From the NCBI GenBank assembly GCA_910584945.1, contig CAJUDY010000003.1:118232-182231 (forward strand): 64,000 nucleotides of DNA, read 5' to 3'. How positions within the stretch are numbered: the first letter of the stretch is position 1; each line of letters opens with the position of its first letter. A program made the position numbers and the translations under genes. Below are positions 26,222 through 35,273 of this stretch, one piece after another. A model generated the notes under the pieces. That model did no database searches. It saw only the letters and a program-made list of their open reading frames with translations, and was not told the origin of the DNA. The DNA is from an uncultured Lachnospiraceae bacterium. GTDB taxonomy: Bacteria > Bacillota > Clostridia > Lachnospirales > Lachnospiraceae.

Positions 26222-27903
26222 ATATCCTCCAATCGAATGCCAAACAATGCCTCCATCTGTGCCCGGATCTCCTCCGGCCGGTTTCTCACAAACTCGTAGA
26301 TCACCTGGATGTTCTCCTCAATGTCTTCCATGGTCAGTACATAGCTGGCGTCCTGGCTTTTCTTATAAGCGATGCTCTCCGACAGCTCCCCATCCCGCAC
26401 AAGACGAAGTGCTTCGACCGCCCTCTCCACCCGCTCTTCCGTGAAATATTCATGGATACACCGCTCCATATAATAGGCGAACCGTTCCTGCATATCCGGC
26501 CGCTTCATAATGGCGCAAAACAGACTGTTGCCCTCCAGCACATCCTGGATACTCCTTAAGTCTTCCGGAGCGTCGTCATAGAGATTGAAGCCGGCCTCCA
26601 TATCATAATACAGATACCGCCATCTGCCGTCCTGCCGCCCGGTCCCATAGACGCCGTTCGGTGCATAATATCGATACAGCTTCACATTATTCTGGGGCCA
26701 GTCCCAGTTGGCGATATAGATTTCTATGGCAAAGTACTGCAGCAGATTCTCTATATCCACCAGTTCGCAGAGTTCACTGAATGTACGTTCGTTTAGAAGA
26801 TCTTTCTCCCCATAACCCCGCAGAACCTGATGGTCCTCCTCTGCTTTTTGTTCTTCCCGGGTCAGTTCCTCTGCTTCCTCTTCTCCGCCGCCTCCCGACG
26901 TGACCACCTCATAATATCCGGAACCGGAGACTCCATAGTTTTCTTCCATATAGCGGTCATCATAAACTTCCTGTATCCATTCAAAATTGTAGTATTCTCC
27001 GTTCAGATAAACAGCGGCTGGAGCGAAAGATTTGTGGTCAATCCCTTCTATCTGTGCACAAAGGGTCTGGAAAAGCTCCTCCCGGAACAGGGTCACTGCC
27101 CGGTCGGTCCCGTGATTCCGAAGGACCAGCCGCTCATAGGACGACTGCACCTGATCCGTATCAAGAGATACGTTGTCCGGAAAAAGAGGATAGTCAAAGA
27201 CTTTTTTTCCATATTCTTCCCTGGCGTACAGTTTCAGAGATTTCCGGTAAGACTGGCGGCTGGCATGTCCAAATACCCGGATTCCCGCCTCCTGGTCCAC
27301 CACGCGCTCGCCTCCTGCCGTCAGGATCTCAATATGGGCGTCCCGCTCCCAAGCTCTGCCCCGCTGGGTAAAGTTTGCCGGCTGGGTCAGAAGCTCCGGG
27401 TCGTAATTCTCGCTGTTCTGATACTCCTCTCTCACTTTTCCCTCTGTCAGAATCCCGTACTCATGATCGTATAGATTATAAGGATCGCTGGTCACACAGA
27501 CAATGTAGGTGCTGAACCGTTTTTCAAAAGCGCTTTCTTCCTTTGCATAAAAATACGTATGGGTAAACAATACTCCCCAGTCCCCTGTGGCCGGATCAAA
27601 GGAACGGGCGCGAATCACGCAGCTTGACACGTTCTCAGATGCCGTAAAACGGAGTGGTCCGGTATACAATTCGCTCTCCAGCGTCGGTACGCTTCCATCC
27701 GTCGTATAGTAGATGGGAGCGCCGCTTCTGTTGGAAAGAGACAGGGAAAGATCCCCTGCGTGAAAGGAGTTTTCTTCCGACACGAGAATGTCATGCATCC
27801 CCTCCCGGCTTTCCGCTTCCTGTTTCCAGAACAGGGTTCCCGATAAAAGAACAGCGGATACTGCCAGAACGGACAGTATCCGTAGAAACTTTTTACTGTT
27901 CAT
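26218..27903 (-). CDS. CotH-type spore-coat protein kinase with an N-terminal chitobiase-like domain
   Basis: This 561-residue protein has an N-terminal signal anchor (about residues 8-25) and a chitobiase/FN3-like repeat (SGAPIYYTTDGSVPTLESEL). The CotH fold follows, with GIRVFGHASRQSYRKSLKLY, LRNHGTDRAVTLFREELFQ, VYLNGEYYNFEWIQEVYDD, and the likely metal-binding WRYLYYDMEAGFNLYDD. CotH proteins phosphorylate spore-coat proteins in Bacillus. Its genomic position is unusual: it overlaps pheT by one base (TAATG) and queA by four (ATGA), so it is embedded in a housekeeping operon controlled by a T-box. Secretion suggests a surface or spore-envelope role. Confidence 0.85.
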   Translation of the reverse strand: MNSKKFLRILSVLAVSAVLLSGTLFWKQEAESREGMHDILVSEENSFHAGDLSLSLSNRSGAPIYYTTDGSVPTLESELYTGPLRFTASENVSSCVIRARSFDPATGDWGVLFTHTYFYAKEESAFEKRFSTYIVCVTSDPYNLYDHEYGILTEGKVREEYQNSENYDPELLTQPANFTQRGRAWERDAHIEILTAGGERVVDQEAGIRVFGHASRQSYRKSLKLYAREEYGKKVFDYPLFPDNVSLDTDQVQSSYERLVLRNHGTDRAVTLFREELFQTLCAQIEGIDHKSFAPAAVYLNGEYYNFEWIQEVYDDRYMEENYGVSGSGYYEVVTSGGGGEEEAEELTREEQKAEEDHQVLRGYGEKDLLNERTFSELCELVDIENLLQYFAIEIYIANWDWPQNNVKLYRYYAPNGVYGTGRQDGRWRYLYYDMEAGFNLYDDAPEDLRSIQDVLEGNSLFCAIMKRPDMQERFAYYMERCIHEYFTEERVERAVEALRLVRDGELSESIAYKKSQDASYVLTMEDIEENIQVIYEFVRNRPEEIRAQMEALFGIRLEDI

Positions 27904-30323
27904 TATTGCCTTAACTCTGCCCCCAGGGACTTTAGTCCATTCAGAATCTTCTTCATGGCCGCCATGATCTCCGCTTCCTCCAGCGTCTTATCCTTCGCGC
28001 GGAACACGATGGAATAAGCGACCGATTTGCAGCCTTCCTGAATCTGTTCGCCCTCATAGACGTCGAAAAGTTCATAGCTTTCCAGGATCTTGCCGCCGCG
28101 CACAGAGATGATCTCTTCGATCTGTCCCACCATCACTTCCTTGGGAACCACCATGGAGATGTCTCTCATCACTGCCGGGAAGCGGGCGATGCCCTCGTAC
28201 TTCCGGTCAAAGGTGGCCTTCTCCACGATGGAAGGCATATCCAGCACCGCCACATATGCCCGCTCGCCGATCCCATAGGCATTCAAAACCAGGGGATGTA
28301 CCTCTCCCATATATCCGATCTTGGTTCCGTCATAAAAGAGATCCGCCTGCCGTCCCGGATGCAGGAAAGGCTTCCCGGACTTGGGATCATAGGTCTCCTT
28401 TTTGTGCATGCCGATCTTATCCAGGAATTCCTCCACCACGCCTTTCATGGTAAAAAAGTCTCCGTCCCCGTACATACCCAACGTAAACTGCATCCGCTCC
28501 TCCGGCAGTTCCTGAAGAGGAAGGCTTTTCGGAAGATAAATATTTCCCAGCTCATAAAGGCGTACATTCTTATTCCTGCGGTTGTAATTGGTCGCCAGAG
28601 AGGTCAGCATTCCGTTCAGGGAAATCGTCCTCATAATGGAGAAATCTTCCCCCAAAGGATTGGAAATCACGATCGCCTGACGCTCTTTTGCATCTTCCGG
28701 AAGCAAAAGCTTATCAAATACCTTCGGGCTCTCGAAGCTGTAATGCATACCCTGGGAGAACCCGCAGAATTCCGCGATCTCTCTGGCTACTTCCTCCACT
28801 CGTAAGTAGAAGGGTAGCTTTCCGGTGGTCGCCTCCCCTTTGGGAAGTGTGGAAGGAATATTGTCATATCCGTAAAAGCGGGCCACTTCCTCTGCGATAT
28901 CCGCTGTGCGCAGCAGATCCTGACGGAAACCTGGGATGATCAGCTCTCCTGTCTCTTCTTCATATTGAAGCTCCAGCGGCGCAAAATACGAGAGCATCTC
29001 TTCTTTCGAAAGCTCTGTTCCCAGCAGCGCATTGATGCGCTCTGGCTCAAAGGGTATCCGCACCGGTTCTTTGATCCCTGTGCACACATCCACGATGCCG
29101 TCCACCACGTCGCCGGCATCCAGTTCCTCGATCAGCTGGCAGGCCCGGTTGATGGCCGCCTCCGCATTCTTCGGGTCCAGCCCTTTCTCAAACTTTCCAG
29201 AGGCCTCAGTCCGAAGCCCCACTTTCTTGCTGGAGAGACGGATATTCGTTCCGTCAAAGCAGGCCGCCTCGAACAGCATGGTGTGTACGTCCTCGGTAAT
29301 CATGGAATTCTCTCCGCCCATGATTCCGGCCATACCTACGGCTTTCTCTCCGTCACAGATCATCAGTACGGAATCATCCATGATCCGTTCCTGTCCGTCC
29401 AAAGTGACGAAGCGTTCACCATTCCCAGCCCTGCGAACCACGATTTTATGTCCCGCGATGGTATCCAAGTCATAAGCATGCATGGGCTGCCCATACTCTT
29501 CCATCACGTAGTTGGTAATATCCACCACATTGTTGATGGGACGGATGCCCACGGAAGCCAGCCTTCTCTGCATCCACTTGGGCGACGGCGCCAACCGGAT
29601 ATTTTTTACCACTCTGGCACAGTATCTGGGACAAAGCTTCTGGTCTTTTACTTCCACCTGAATGTAATCATTGACGTCCCCGCCGCTTCCTTTTACCTGA
29701 ACCACCGGAGGCTCATACGCTTTTTGAAACGTAGCGGCCGCCTCTCTTGCAAGTCCCAGCACGCTGTAGCAGTCCACCCGGTTGGAAGTGATCTCGAATT
29801 CAAACACCGCGTCCCGAAGCCCCAAAGCCTCGACGGCATCCGCGCCCACCGCCGCATCCTGCGGAAAGATATAGATTCCAAGCTCCGGCGCTTCCGGATA
29901 CATCTCCCGGCTGGAACCCAGTTCCTCGATGGAGCACATCATGCCATTGGACTCGATGCCCCGAAGCTTTCCTTTCTTAATCTTGATGCCGCCGGGCGTC
30001 ATCTTGCCGTCGTGGCCTCCTGCTACCCGGCCGCCGTCTTGCACCACCGGAATCTTGTCCCCTTCCTTTACATTGGGCGCTCCGGTCACAATCTGGATGG
30101 TTTCTCCCTCTCCAATCTTTACCTGACAGACGATCAGCTTGTCGGCGTCCGGATGACGCTCAATCTTCTCAATCTGACCGATGATGATTTTTTCTAAATC
30201 CGCATCCAGCTTTGTGAACCCTTCTACTTTGGAACCGGACAGGGTCATGGCGTCCGTGAATTCCTGCGGGGTCACGTCAAGATCCGGCACATAGGCTTTC
30301 ATCCATGATAACGATGTATTCAT
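27903..30323 (-). CDS. pheT: phenylalanyl-tRNA synthetase beta subunit
   Basis: This 806-residue subunit has the N-terminal tRNA-binding (EMAP-like) domain, B3/B4 editing domain (EITSNRVDCYSVLGLAREAA), B5 domain, and the C-terminal anticodon-binding domain (RFPAVMRDISMVVPKE, then SIVFRAKDKTLEEAEI). The length is normal. It follows pheS after a 146-base gap with no clear promoter or terminator. GGAGATAGAG precedes the ATG. Its stop overlaps the cotH start by one base. Confidence 0.97.
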   Translation of the reverse strand: MNTSLSWMKAYVPDLDVTPQEFTDAMTLSGSKVEGFTKLDADLEKIIIGQIEKIERHPDADKLIVCQVKIGEGETIQIVTGAPNVKEGDKIPVVQDGGRVAGGHDGKMTPGGIKIKKGKLRGIESNGMMCSIEELGSSREMYPEAPELGIYIFPQDAAVGADAVEALGLRDAVFEFEITSNRVDCYSVLGLAREAAATFQKAYEPPVVQVKGSGGDVNDYIQVEVKDQKLCPRYCARVVKNIRLAPSPKWMQRRLASVGIRPINNVVDITNYVMEEYGQPMHAYDLDTIAGHKIVVRRAGNGERFVTLDGQERIMDDSVLMICDGEKAVGMAGIMGGENSMITEDVHTMLFEAACFDGTNIRLSSKKVGLRTEASGKFEKGLDPKNAEAAINRACQLIEELDAGDVVDGIVDVCTGIKEPVRIPFEPERINALLGTELSKEEMLSYFAPLELQYEEETGELIIPGFRQDLLRTADIAEEVARFYGYDNIPSTLPKGEATTGKLPFYLRVEEVAREIAEFCGFSQGMHYSFESPKVFDKLLLPEDAKERQAIVISNPLGEDFSIMRTISLNGMLTSLATNYNRRNKNVRLYELGNIYLPKSLPLQELPEERMQFTLGMYGDGDFFTMKGVVEEFLDKIGMHKKETYDPKSGKPFLHPGRQADLFYDGTKIGYMGEVHPLVLNAYGIGERAYVAVLDMPSIVEKATFDRKYEGIARFPAVMRDISMVVPKEVMVGQIEEIISVRGGKILESYELFDVYEGEQIQEGCKSVAYSIVFRAKDKTLEEAEIMAAMKKILNGLKSLGAELRQ

Positions 30324-30469
30324 ATTCTCTATCTCCTATTTAAGTTCCGCATTTGTCCTCACTCCACCCCGGCGTCTGGAAGAATTTTCCTTCACTTCGT
30401 TCCGTAAAATCCTTCCGGGGCTACTTTCGGGCAGATGCTGTTTTCTTTATCTACTATGGCTCACTGACT

Positions 30470-31489
30470 CTAGAACTGACGCAGGAACCGGATATCATTC
30501 TCATACAGAAGTCTCATATCATCAATCTCGTATTTCAAAAGAGCGATGCGCTCCAGGCCCACACCGAAGGCAAAGCCGGTGTACTCCTCCGGGTCGATGC
30601 CGCACATCTCCAGCACATGGGGATGGACCATGCCGCAGCCGAGGATCTCGATCCAGCCGGAGCCTTTACAGAACCGGCAGCCTTTGCCGCCGCACTTGAA
30701 GCAGGACACATCCACCTCCGCGCTGGGCTCCGTGAATGGGAAATGATGGGGACGGAATTTGGTCTTTGTCTCTTCCCCGAACAGTTCCTTCGCAAACTCC
30801 TCCAGGGTCCCTTTCAAATCCGCGAAGGTGATGTTCTTGTCGATGACCAGTCCCTCGATCTGGTGGAAAGACGGGGAATGGGTCGCGTCCACCTCGTCGG
30901 AGCGGAACACCCGTCCCGGGGAGATCATGCGGATCGGCAGCTTTCCCTTCTCCATGGTCCGGGCCTGCACCGGAGAGGTCTGGGTCCGCAGAACGATGTC
31001 TTTATTGATATAGAAGGTGTCCTGCTCATCTTTGGCCGGATGATTGGCCGGGATATTCAGTTTTTCAAAATTATACAGGTCGTACTCCACTTCCGGCCCC
31101 TCGATCACCTCGTACCCCATACCGATGAAGATCCGCTCCACTTCCTCCAGAGCGATGGTGTTCGGATGCCGGTGTCCCACGCGGTTCTTCTTGGCCGGAA
31201 GCGTCACGTCGATCACTTCCGACTTCAGCTTCATCTCCAGAAGCAGCTGATCCATCTGCTTTTTGGCCTCTTCCATCACCCGCTCAATCTCTGCTCTGGT
31301 ATCATTGACCAGCTGACCAAAAGCAGGCCGGTCTTCCGGCGCCACCTCTTTCATGCTCTTTAGCAGAGCGGTCAGTTCTCCTTTCTTGCCAAGTATGGAC
31401 ACGCGCACATCATTCAAAGCTTCCGGATTCTTCGAAGCCTTGATTCTCGCAAGCGCTTCTTCTCTGATTTTCTGCAATCTCTCTTTCAT
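30470..31489 (-). CDS. pheS: phenylalanyl-tRNA synthetase alpha subunit
   Basis: This 339-residue catalytic subunit has an N-terminal coiled-coil arm for tRNA binding and class II motifs: motif 2 RVFRSDEVDATHSPSFHQIE and motif 3 GFAFGVGLERIALLKY. The ATG has AGGAGTAG upstream. Expression is controlled by a T-box leader, so the operon senses uncharged phenylalanine tRNA. Confidence 0.97.
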   Translation of the reverse strand: MKERLQKIREEALARIKASKNPEALNDVRVSILGKKGELTALLKSMKEVAPEDRPAFGQLVNDTRAEIERVMEEAKKQMDQLLLEMKLKSEVIDVTLPAKKNRVGHRHPNTIALEEVERIFIGMGYEVIEGPEVEYDLYNFEKLNIPANHPAKDEQDTFYINKDIVLRTQTSPVQARTMEKGKLPIRMISPGRVFRSDEVDATHSPSFHQIEGLVIDKNITFADLKGTLEEFAKELFGEETKTKFRPHHFPFTEPSAEVDVSCFKCGGKGCRFCKGSGWIEILGCGMVHPHVLEMCGIDPEEYTGFAFGVGLERIALLKYEIDDMRLLYENDIRFLRQF

Positions 31490-31554
31490 CTTCTACTCCT
31501 ATTTAAAGTTCCGCTTCCGCCCCCATCCGGGCTGAAGCTGTTTTGTAATAAAAA

Positions 31555-31797
31555 AAGTCCCGTCTCCTGTGAAAGGGACGAAACTTATACTCCGCGGTAC
31601 CACCCTGATTCCCGAACTATGCCGGGCACTCATGCTGCGTAACGTGCAGGCAGCGTCATTCCCTACTGCTTTCAGGAATGCTGCTCCGGTGGGAAATTCA
31701 CAATCCTGCTTGAACCTGGAGGGCTTACAGCCGATGACCCTTCCTCTCTGGCGGAAAACAGGTTGCTACTGACACCTTCGATGCATTTTTCATATCA
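31555..31797 (-). promoter_or_regulatory. T-box leader of pheS, phenylalanine specific
   Basis: The T-box sequence AGGGTGGTACCGCGGA reads on the minus strand at 31591-31606. A terminator follows, with GTCCC and GGGAC arms (31557-31579) and a run of T. The 5' stem-loop carries GAGAGGAAG-type purine motifs. A TTC in GGTTCAAGC (31712-31714 in plus coordinates) is the likely phenylalanine specifier. Uncharged tRNA-Phe would pair with it and with the T-box bulge to prevent termination. Confidence 0.92.
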
Positions 31798-31803
31798 AGA
31801 ATT

Positions 31804-31831
31804 ACTATAACATACAATGGGAGAAAGTCAA
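31804..31831 (-). promoter_or_regulatory. promoter of the pheS T-box operon
   Basis: TTGACT (31826-31831) and TATAGT (31804-31809) read on the minus strand with 16-base spacing, just before the T-box leader. Confidence 0.7.
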
Positions 31832-31846
31832 GCCCCTTTTTTTCCG

Positions 31847-32668
31847 CTACCAGCGAATCCCGGTTGATTTTTCTTCCCGCCAGCAATTTAACTCCATACC
31901 GATCAGCACGATGTACATGACAAAGTAAAGCCAGAACATCAAAAGCACCAGAGTCGTAAGACTGCCATACATGTTGAACGCATGGCTGTACTCGATGTAG
32001 ATGGAGAATCCGTAGGAGAACAGATACCAGCCGGCCGCGGCGAACAGTGCGCCGGGAAGCTGATCCGCAAATCCGGCCCGACGGCTGGGCAGCACCATAT
32101 ACAAAAGCGCAAAGAAAAAAGTAAACAGCCCCAGCATCAATACCATACGGAAGGAAAGAATCACCCGGGTAAAAATGGCCAGAAACGGAAAATACAGAGC
32201 AAACAGTTCATGAATGGACGTCCCGAACACGATCAGCAGAAGCGTCGCCGCGATCAGAAGTACGAACAACAGGGCAAAGACCGCTCCACGAAGCCTCATC
32301 TGAATATAGTTCTGTCTCTTCTCCACATGACAGATCGCGTTCATCCCCTTGTTGAGGGCCATAAAGCTTTTCCCGGCGGACCAGACTGTCACCAGAGCGG
32401 AGATGGACACGGTGGCCACCGTACGGCTGTACATCTCATCGATGATGCTAAGAAGCCAGCTCTGGAAGCCAAGAGGCACCACATCCTTGATAAGAAGATA
32501 CAGGTCGGACTTCCCGATGCCGGTGAACTGAATGACCGACAATAACAGGATAATCAGCGGCAGAAAAGAAAGGATGATAAAATAGGCCGACTGGGCGGCA
32601 TAAGCCCCCACATGGCTCCTCTCCATCTCTCTTTTCATATCCAGAATCATATCAATCAATCGGATCAT
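31847..32668 (-). CDS. YihY/BrkB family membrane protein
   Basis: This 273-residue protein has about six membrane helices and the family features AAQSAYFIILSFLPLIILLL near the N-terminus, WSAGKSFMALNKGMNAI and, near the C-terminus, LPGALFAAAGWYLFSYGFSI. The family is often annotated as ribonuclease BN by error; members are integral membrane proteins of unclear transport function. It lies between the pheS promoter and spoIID on the same strand as both. Confidence 0.9.
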   Translation of the reverse strand: MIRLIDMILDMKREMERSHVGAYAAQSAYFIILSFLPLIILLLSVIQFTGIGKSDLYLLIKDVVPLGFQSWLLSIIDEMYSRTVATVSISALVTVWSAGKSFMALNKGMNAICHVEKRQNYIQMRLRGAVFALLFVLLIAATLLLIVFGTSIHELFALYFPFLAIFTRVILSFRMVLMLGLFTFFFALLYMVLPSRRAGFADQLPGALFAAAGWYLFSYGFSIYIEYSHAFNMYGSLTTLVLLMFWLYFVMYIVLIGMELNCWREEKSTGIRW

Positions 32669-32712
32669 CTCTTCGCCCTGCCACTTTTATAATTGTGAAT
32701 ATCATACCCTAT

Positions 32713-34023
32713 CTATTCTAATCTTGCAAGGCGGATTTCATGATAAAAATACTGAAGAATCTCATCGTAGCCTGAGCCTTCTTCTGCCAGCACCCGCGCG
32801 CCGTTCTGACTCATCCCCGCGCCGTGCCCGAGCCCGCCGCCATAGATCTGATATCCTGTAAGAATCCCCTCTTCTTCCACCGGTTCCATGACAAAGTAGC
32901 CGCTGGGAAGCAGATTTCCTCCCTGGCCGATGGTCCCGTCATTTTTATGTATCTCCCCGCCGGGAATCCCCAGCATCAGGCGGATATTGTATTCATAGGT
33001 AATTTTTAATGTTCCGTCGCTCCCGGTCAGCAAAAGTTCCTGGACGGCACCCCCGGTATTTCTCTTCTGGATCACGGCGTCCTCAATGGTTCCGATGCTG
33101 TCTACTTCCTGGTGAATATAGGCGTCCCCGTCTTTTAATAAGATTCCGTTTTCTGAACGGCGGGCTCTCTCTTTGGCCCAGGCGTTCACATTCTGTTCGA
33201 TCTGCTCCAATGACACATAGCAATTCCAGCGGTACCAGGGCTCGGAGATCTCCAAGTCCCCTTCCTGCTTTTTCAGGATAAAGGTCCGAAAGGTCTCTTC
33301 ATCGGTCAGATCGTCCTTGTTTTCTTTTGTACCGACCCGTCTTCCGGCGATGTAGGGCGTCTGATTTCGATCCCCCTTCTCCCATATGTTTTCATCCGTT
33401 GTGCTGCCGCAGGAGGTAGAGAAATAATAGGCTTTTACTGGTTCCTCCTGATAGAGCATGATCTGCCCGGCGGTGGCCTCCACCGCCTGATTCGTCGTCT
33501 CCTGGCTCTCAATCTGGTTATACACCTGATAAGAGACACTGTCATTCACATGGGCTTCGTACTCCGGATAGGCGTATTCTCTCATCTGCCAGACGGCATA
33601 GGTCCTCGCACAGACCGCCTGGGCCTTCAGAGCCTCCTTCTCGTAGGTGGAGGGCATCTCGCTGGGCACCACCCGGCACAGATATTCCTCCAGAGGCACC
33701 TCATTGACGATCACCCATCCGCCCTCCTCCTCGTAGTACTGAACCTCACCCGGATAATCTCTTGGCAGTTCCTTCTCTTCATGGTAGATTCCCCCGTCTT
33801 CTGCCAGAATCAGGACCCGGATCTTCACGTTGGCGTCCGGCATCTTCCATACCTCATCCGGCACTACAGTATGCTCTTCCTCTTCTTCCGGTATCACCAG
33901 CCGCTCGCCCTCCCCGGGCTGATCCTCCTCCCTCGTCTCCCTCCCGGGCATCACAAGCAGGATCAAAAAACCCACAAGGACGATCAACAGCATGGATTTT
34001 TGCTTTAACCTCTTCCTGTACAT
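32713..34023 (-). CDS. spoIID: stage II sporulation protein D (SpoIID/LytB domain)
   Basis: The protein has an N-terminal membrane anchor (about residues 9-26), then an acidic linker and the SpoIID domain: PLEEYLCRVVPSEMPSTYEK, then LKAQAVCARTYAVWQM, SCGSTTDENIW and, at the C-terminus, GGGLGHGAGMSQNGARVLAE. SpoIID is the lytic transglycosylase that cuts glycan during engulfment. The catalytic glutamate would be that of PSEMP. With 436 residues it is longer than Bacillus SpoIID. I place the start at 34023, seven bases after GGAGG; an ATG at 34029 overlaps the ribosome binding site. A 6S RNA gene ends just upstream. Confidence 0.85.
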   Translation of the reverse strand: MYRKRLKQKSMLLIVLVGFLILLVMPGRETREEDQPGEGERLVIPEEEEEHTVVPDEVWKMPDANVKIRVLILAEDGGIYHEEKELPRDYPGEVQYYEEEGGWVIVNEVPLEEYLCRVVPSEMPSTYEKEALKAQAVCARTYAVWQMREYAYPEYEAHVNDSVSYQVYNQIESQETTNQAVEATAGQIMLYQEEPVKAYYFSTSCGSTTDENIWEKGDRNQTPYIAGRRVGTKENKDDLTDEETFRTFILKKQEGDLEISEPWYRWNCYVSLEQIEQNVNAWAKERARRSENGILLKDGDAYIHQEVDSIGTIEDAVIQKRNTGGAVQELLLTGSDGTLKITYEYNIRLMLGIPGGEIHKNDGTIGQGGNLLPSGYFVMEPVEEEGILTGYQIYGGGLGHGAGMSQNGARVLAEEGSGYDEILQYFYHEIRLARLE

Positions 34024-34047
34024 CCCCATCCCTCCCCGCTTTCACAT

Positions 34048-34082
34048 TAAAAACGGGTATTGCAGTCAACTTGCAATACCCG
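34048..34082 (-). terminator. terminator of the 6S RNA
   Basis: The 11-bp arms CGGGTATTGCA and TGCAATACCCG enclose a seven-base loop and are followed on the minus strand by TTTTTAA. It separates the 6S RNA from spoIID. Confidence 0.85.
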
Positions 34083-34092
34083 GTATCTTCCA

Positions 34093-34284
34093 TTTCCCAA
34101 AGTGCCGTTCCCTGTATTTTGACGCCTAGCCACAAGCTAGGTGGGTAACCTCAACAAGCCTTCAGCCTTCCACTGACATCTCCATAAAGACGGAGGCATG
34201 ACATCCAGCTTGAGATATTGGAATCCCATGAACGTAAATGTAGGTTCAAAATGACAGGGTTCTCGAACACCCCAGGAAATCTGT
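34093..34284 (-). ncRNA. ssrS: 6S RNA
   Basis: The minus-strand transcript of about 190 nt folds as a long rod. The 5' end ATTTCCTGGGGTG pairs with CACTTTGGGAAAT at the 3' end, and CCCTGTCATTTTGA pairs with TCAAAATACAGGG next to it. A central open region and an internal arm with CTAGCTTGTGGCTAG follow. This closed rod with a central bubble is the 6S form, and the sequence style matches Clostridia 6S RNAs I recall. It binds and sequesters housekeeping RNA polymerase. Its own promoter and terminator frame it exactly. Confidence 0.8.
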
Positions 34285-34290
34285 ATCCTT

Positions 34291-34319
34291 AGTATAACCT
34301 ATTTTCTGCATTTTGACAA
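34291..34319 (-). promoter_or_regulatory. promoter of the 6S RNA
   Basis: TTGTCA (34314-34319) and TATACT (34291-34296) on the minus strand are spaced by 17 bases, placing the transcript start near 34284. Confidence 0.7.
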
Positions 34320-34463
34320 CCAGTGCGCACAAAATCTTCTTCCATTTTTTCAATTTTACGGCAAAAATGACAAAATATGACTGCCGCTCTGTGATCGGCA
34401 TGCTTTTCCACATTCCATTCTATGCGTCTGTTCTGCCGTTTATGTAAAAAACTAATTGGCGAT

Positions 34464-35114
34464 TCATCGCAGCTTTTTCCCGTATCCTGTGGAGAGCGGA
34501 AAGATCACAGGCATTTTTCCCATAAATTTCCTTGCGTTCACCATATTATCTTCTATATAGAATAATCTCTTTCCATCGTTTCCATATACGGCCCAACTGC
34601 CTATGATACTCGCCGTTGCTTCTTTTATCTCCGATTTGTGAAATGTTCGTTCTCTCCCCCAAAAGCTGGTATGGTACACATAGTTCCCATGCAATACAAT
34701 CCGGCGCTTCTGGTAATCCAGAATGAGCAGAAACACAATCACGTTGAACAAGCTCATAACCGGGCAGATCGGCACCTGATCCGGTTTGACATACAGGCTG
34801 CCGGTAATCCCAAGAAACGACATGGCTGTCGCAACAAGCCAGACTCCGATTGCCAAGAACATAACCATATCGTCTTCGTACACAATGATCGTCTCCGGCT
34901 TCTGAACGATCTCACGGCCTTTTAAAAACCGAAATCCCCACATTCCGATCAACACATTGACGGCTCCGCTCCCCGCAAGGCACCAGATGCAAAACACGGA
35001 CTGGGCTGGAATCAGGATTCCCTGTCCTGCTGCGAGAATCCATTCCACGGCTCCCAGGCAGATCGTCAGGATTTCCAGTATTCTTACACTTATATCAAAA
35101 TGCTTTTCCTTCAT
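34464..35114 (-). CDS. membrane protein with a C-terminal PH-like domain
   Basis: This 216-residue protein has four membrane helices (about residues 10-30, 38-60, 83-105 and 115-132), then a cytoplasmic domain of about 80 residues. Its strands (RRIVLHGNYVYHTSFWGRER, then KSEIKEATASIIG and DGKRLFYIEDNMVNARKFM) resemble bacterial PH domains. The same order and the DGKRLF/NMV motifs recur in the gene at 56068-56835, so the two are probably paralogues. AAGGAGACG precedes the ATG. The function is unknown. Confidence 0.7.
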   Translation of the reverse strand: MKEKHFDISVRILEILTICLGAVEWILAAGQGILIPAQSVFCIWCLAGSGAVNVLIGMWGFRFLKGREIVQKPETIIVYEDDMVMFLAIGVWLVATAMSFLGITGSLYVKPDQVPICPVMSLFNVIVFLLILDYQKRRIVLHGNYVYHTSFWGRERTFHKSEIKEATASIIGSWAVYGNDGKRLFYIEDNMVNARKFMGKMPVIFPLSTGYGKKLR

Positions 35115-35273
35115 TTTATCGTCGTCTCCTTCCGTGCTCTTGTTTTATTCCGGAGGATTGGCCTACAGAAACACAAATTCTATATTTTTGGATAAAATCA
35201 TAGAAAACCGTACCTTTTTCATTTTCCATTTTCATTAATTACTCAACTTTCCCCACCAATAAAGCTGGTAAAA

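Noticed and set aside
28965..30197. 410-codon plus-strand frame opposite pheT
   Set aside because: A shadow of pheT; no recognisable motifs.
30324..30469. Possible regulatory element between pheS and pheT
   Set aside because: The 146 bases show only weak pairing and no promoter or terminator; I treat it as a spacer within the operon.
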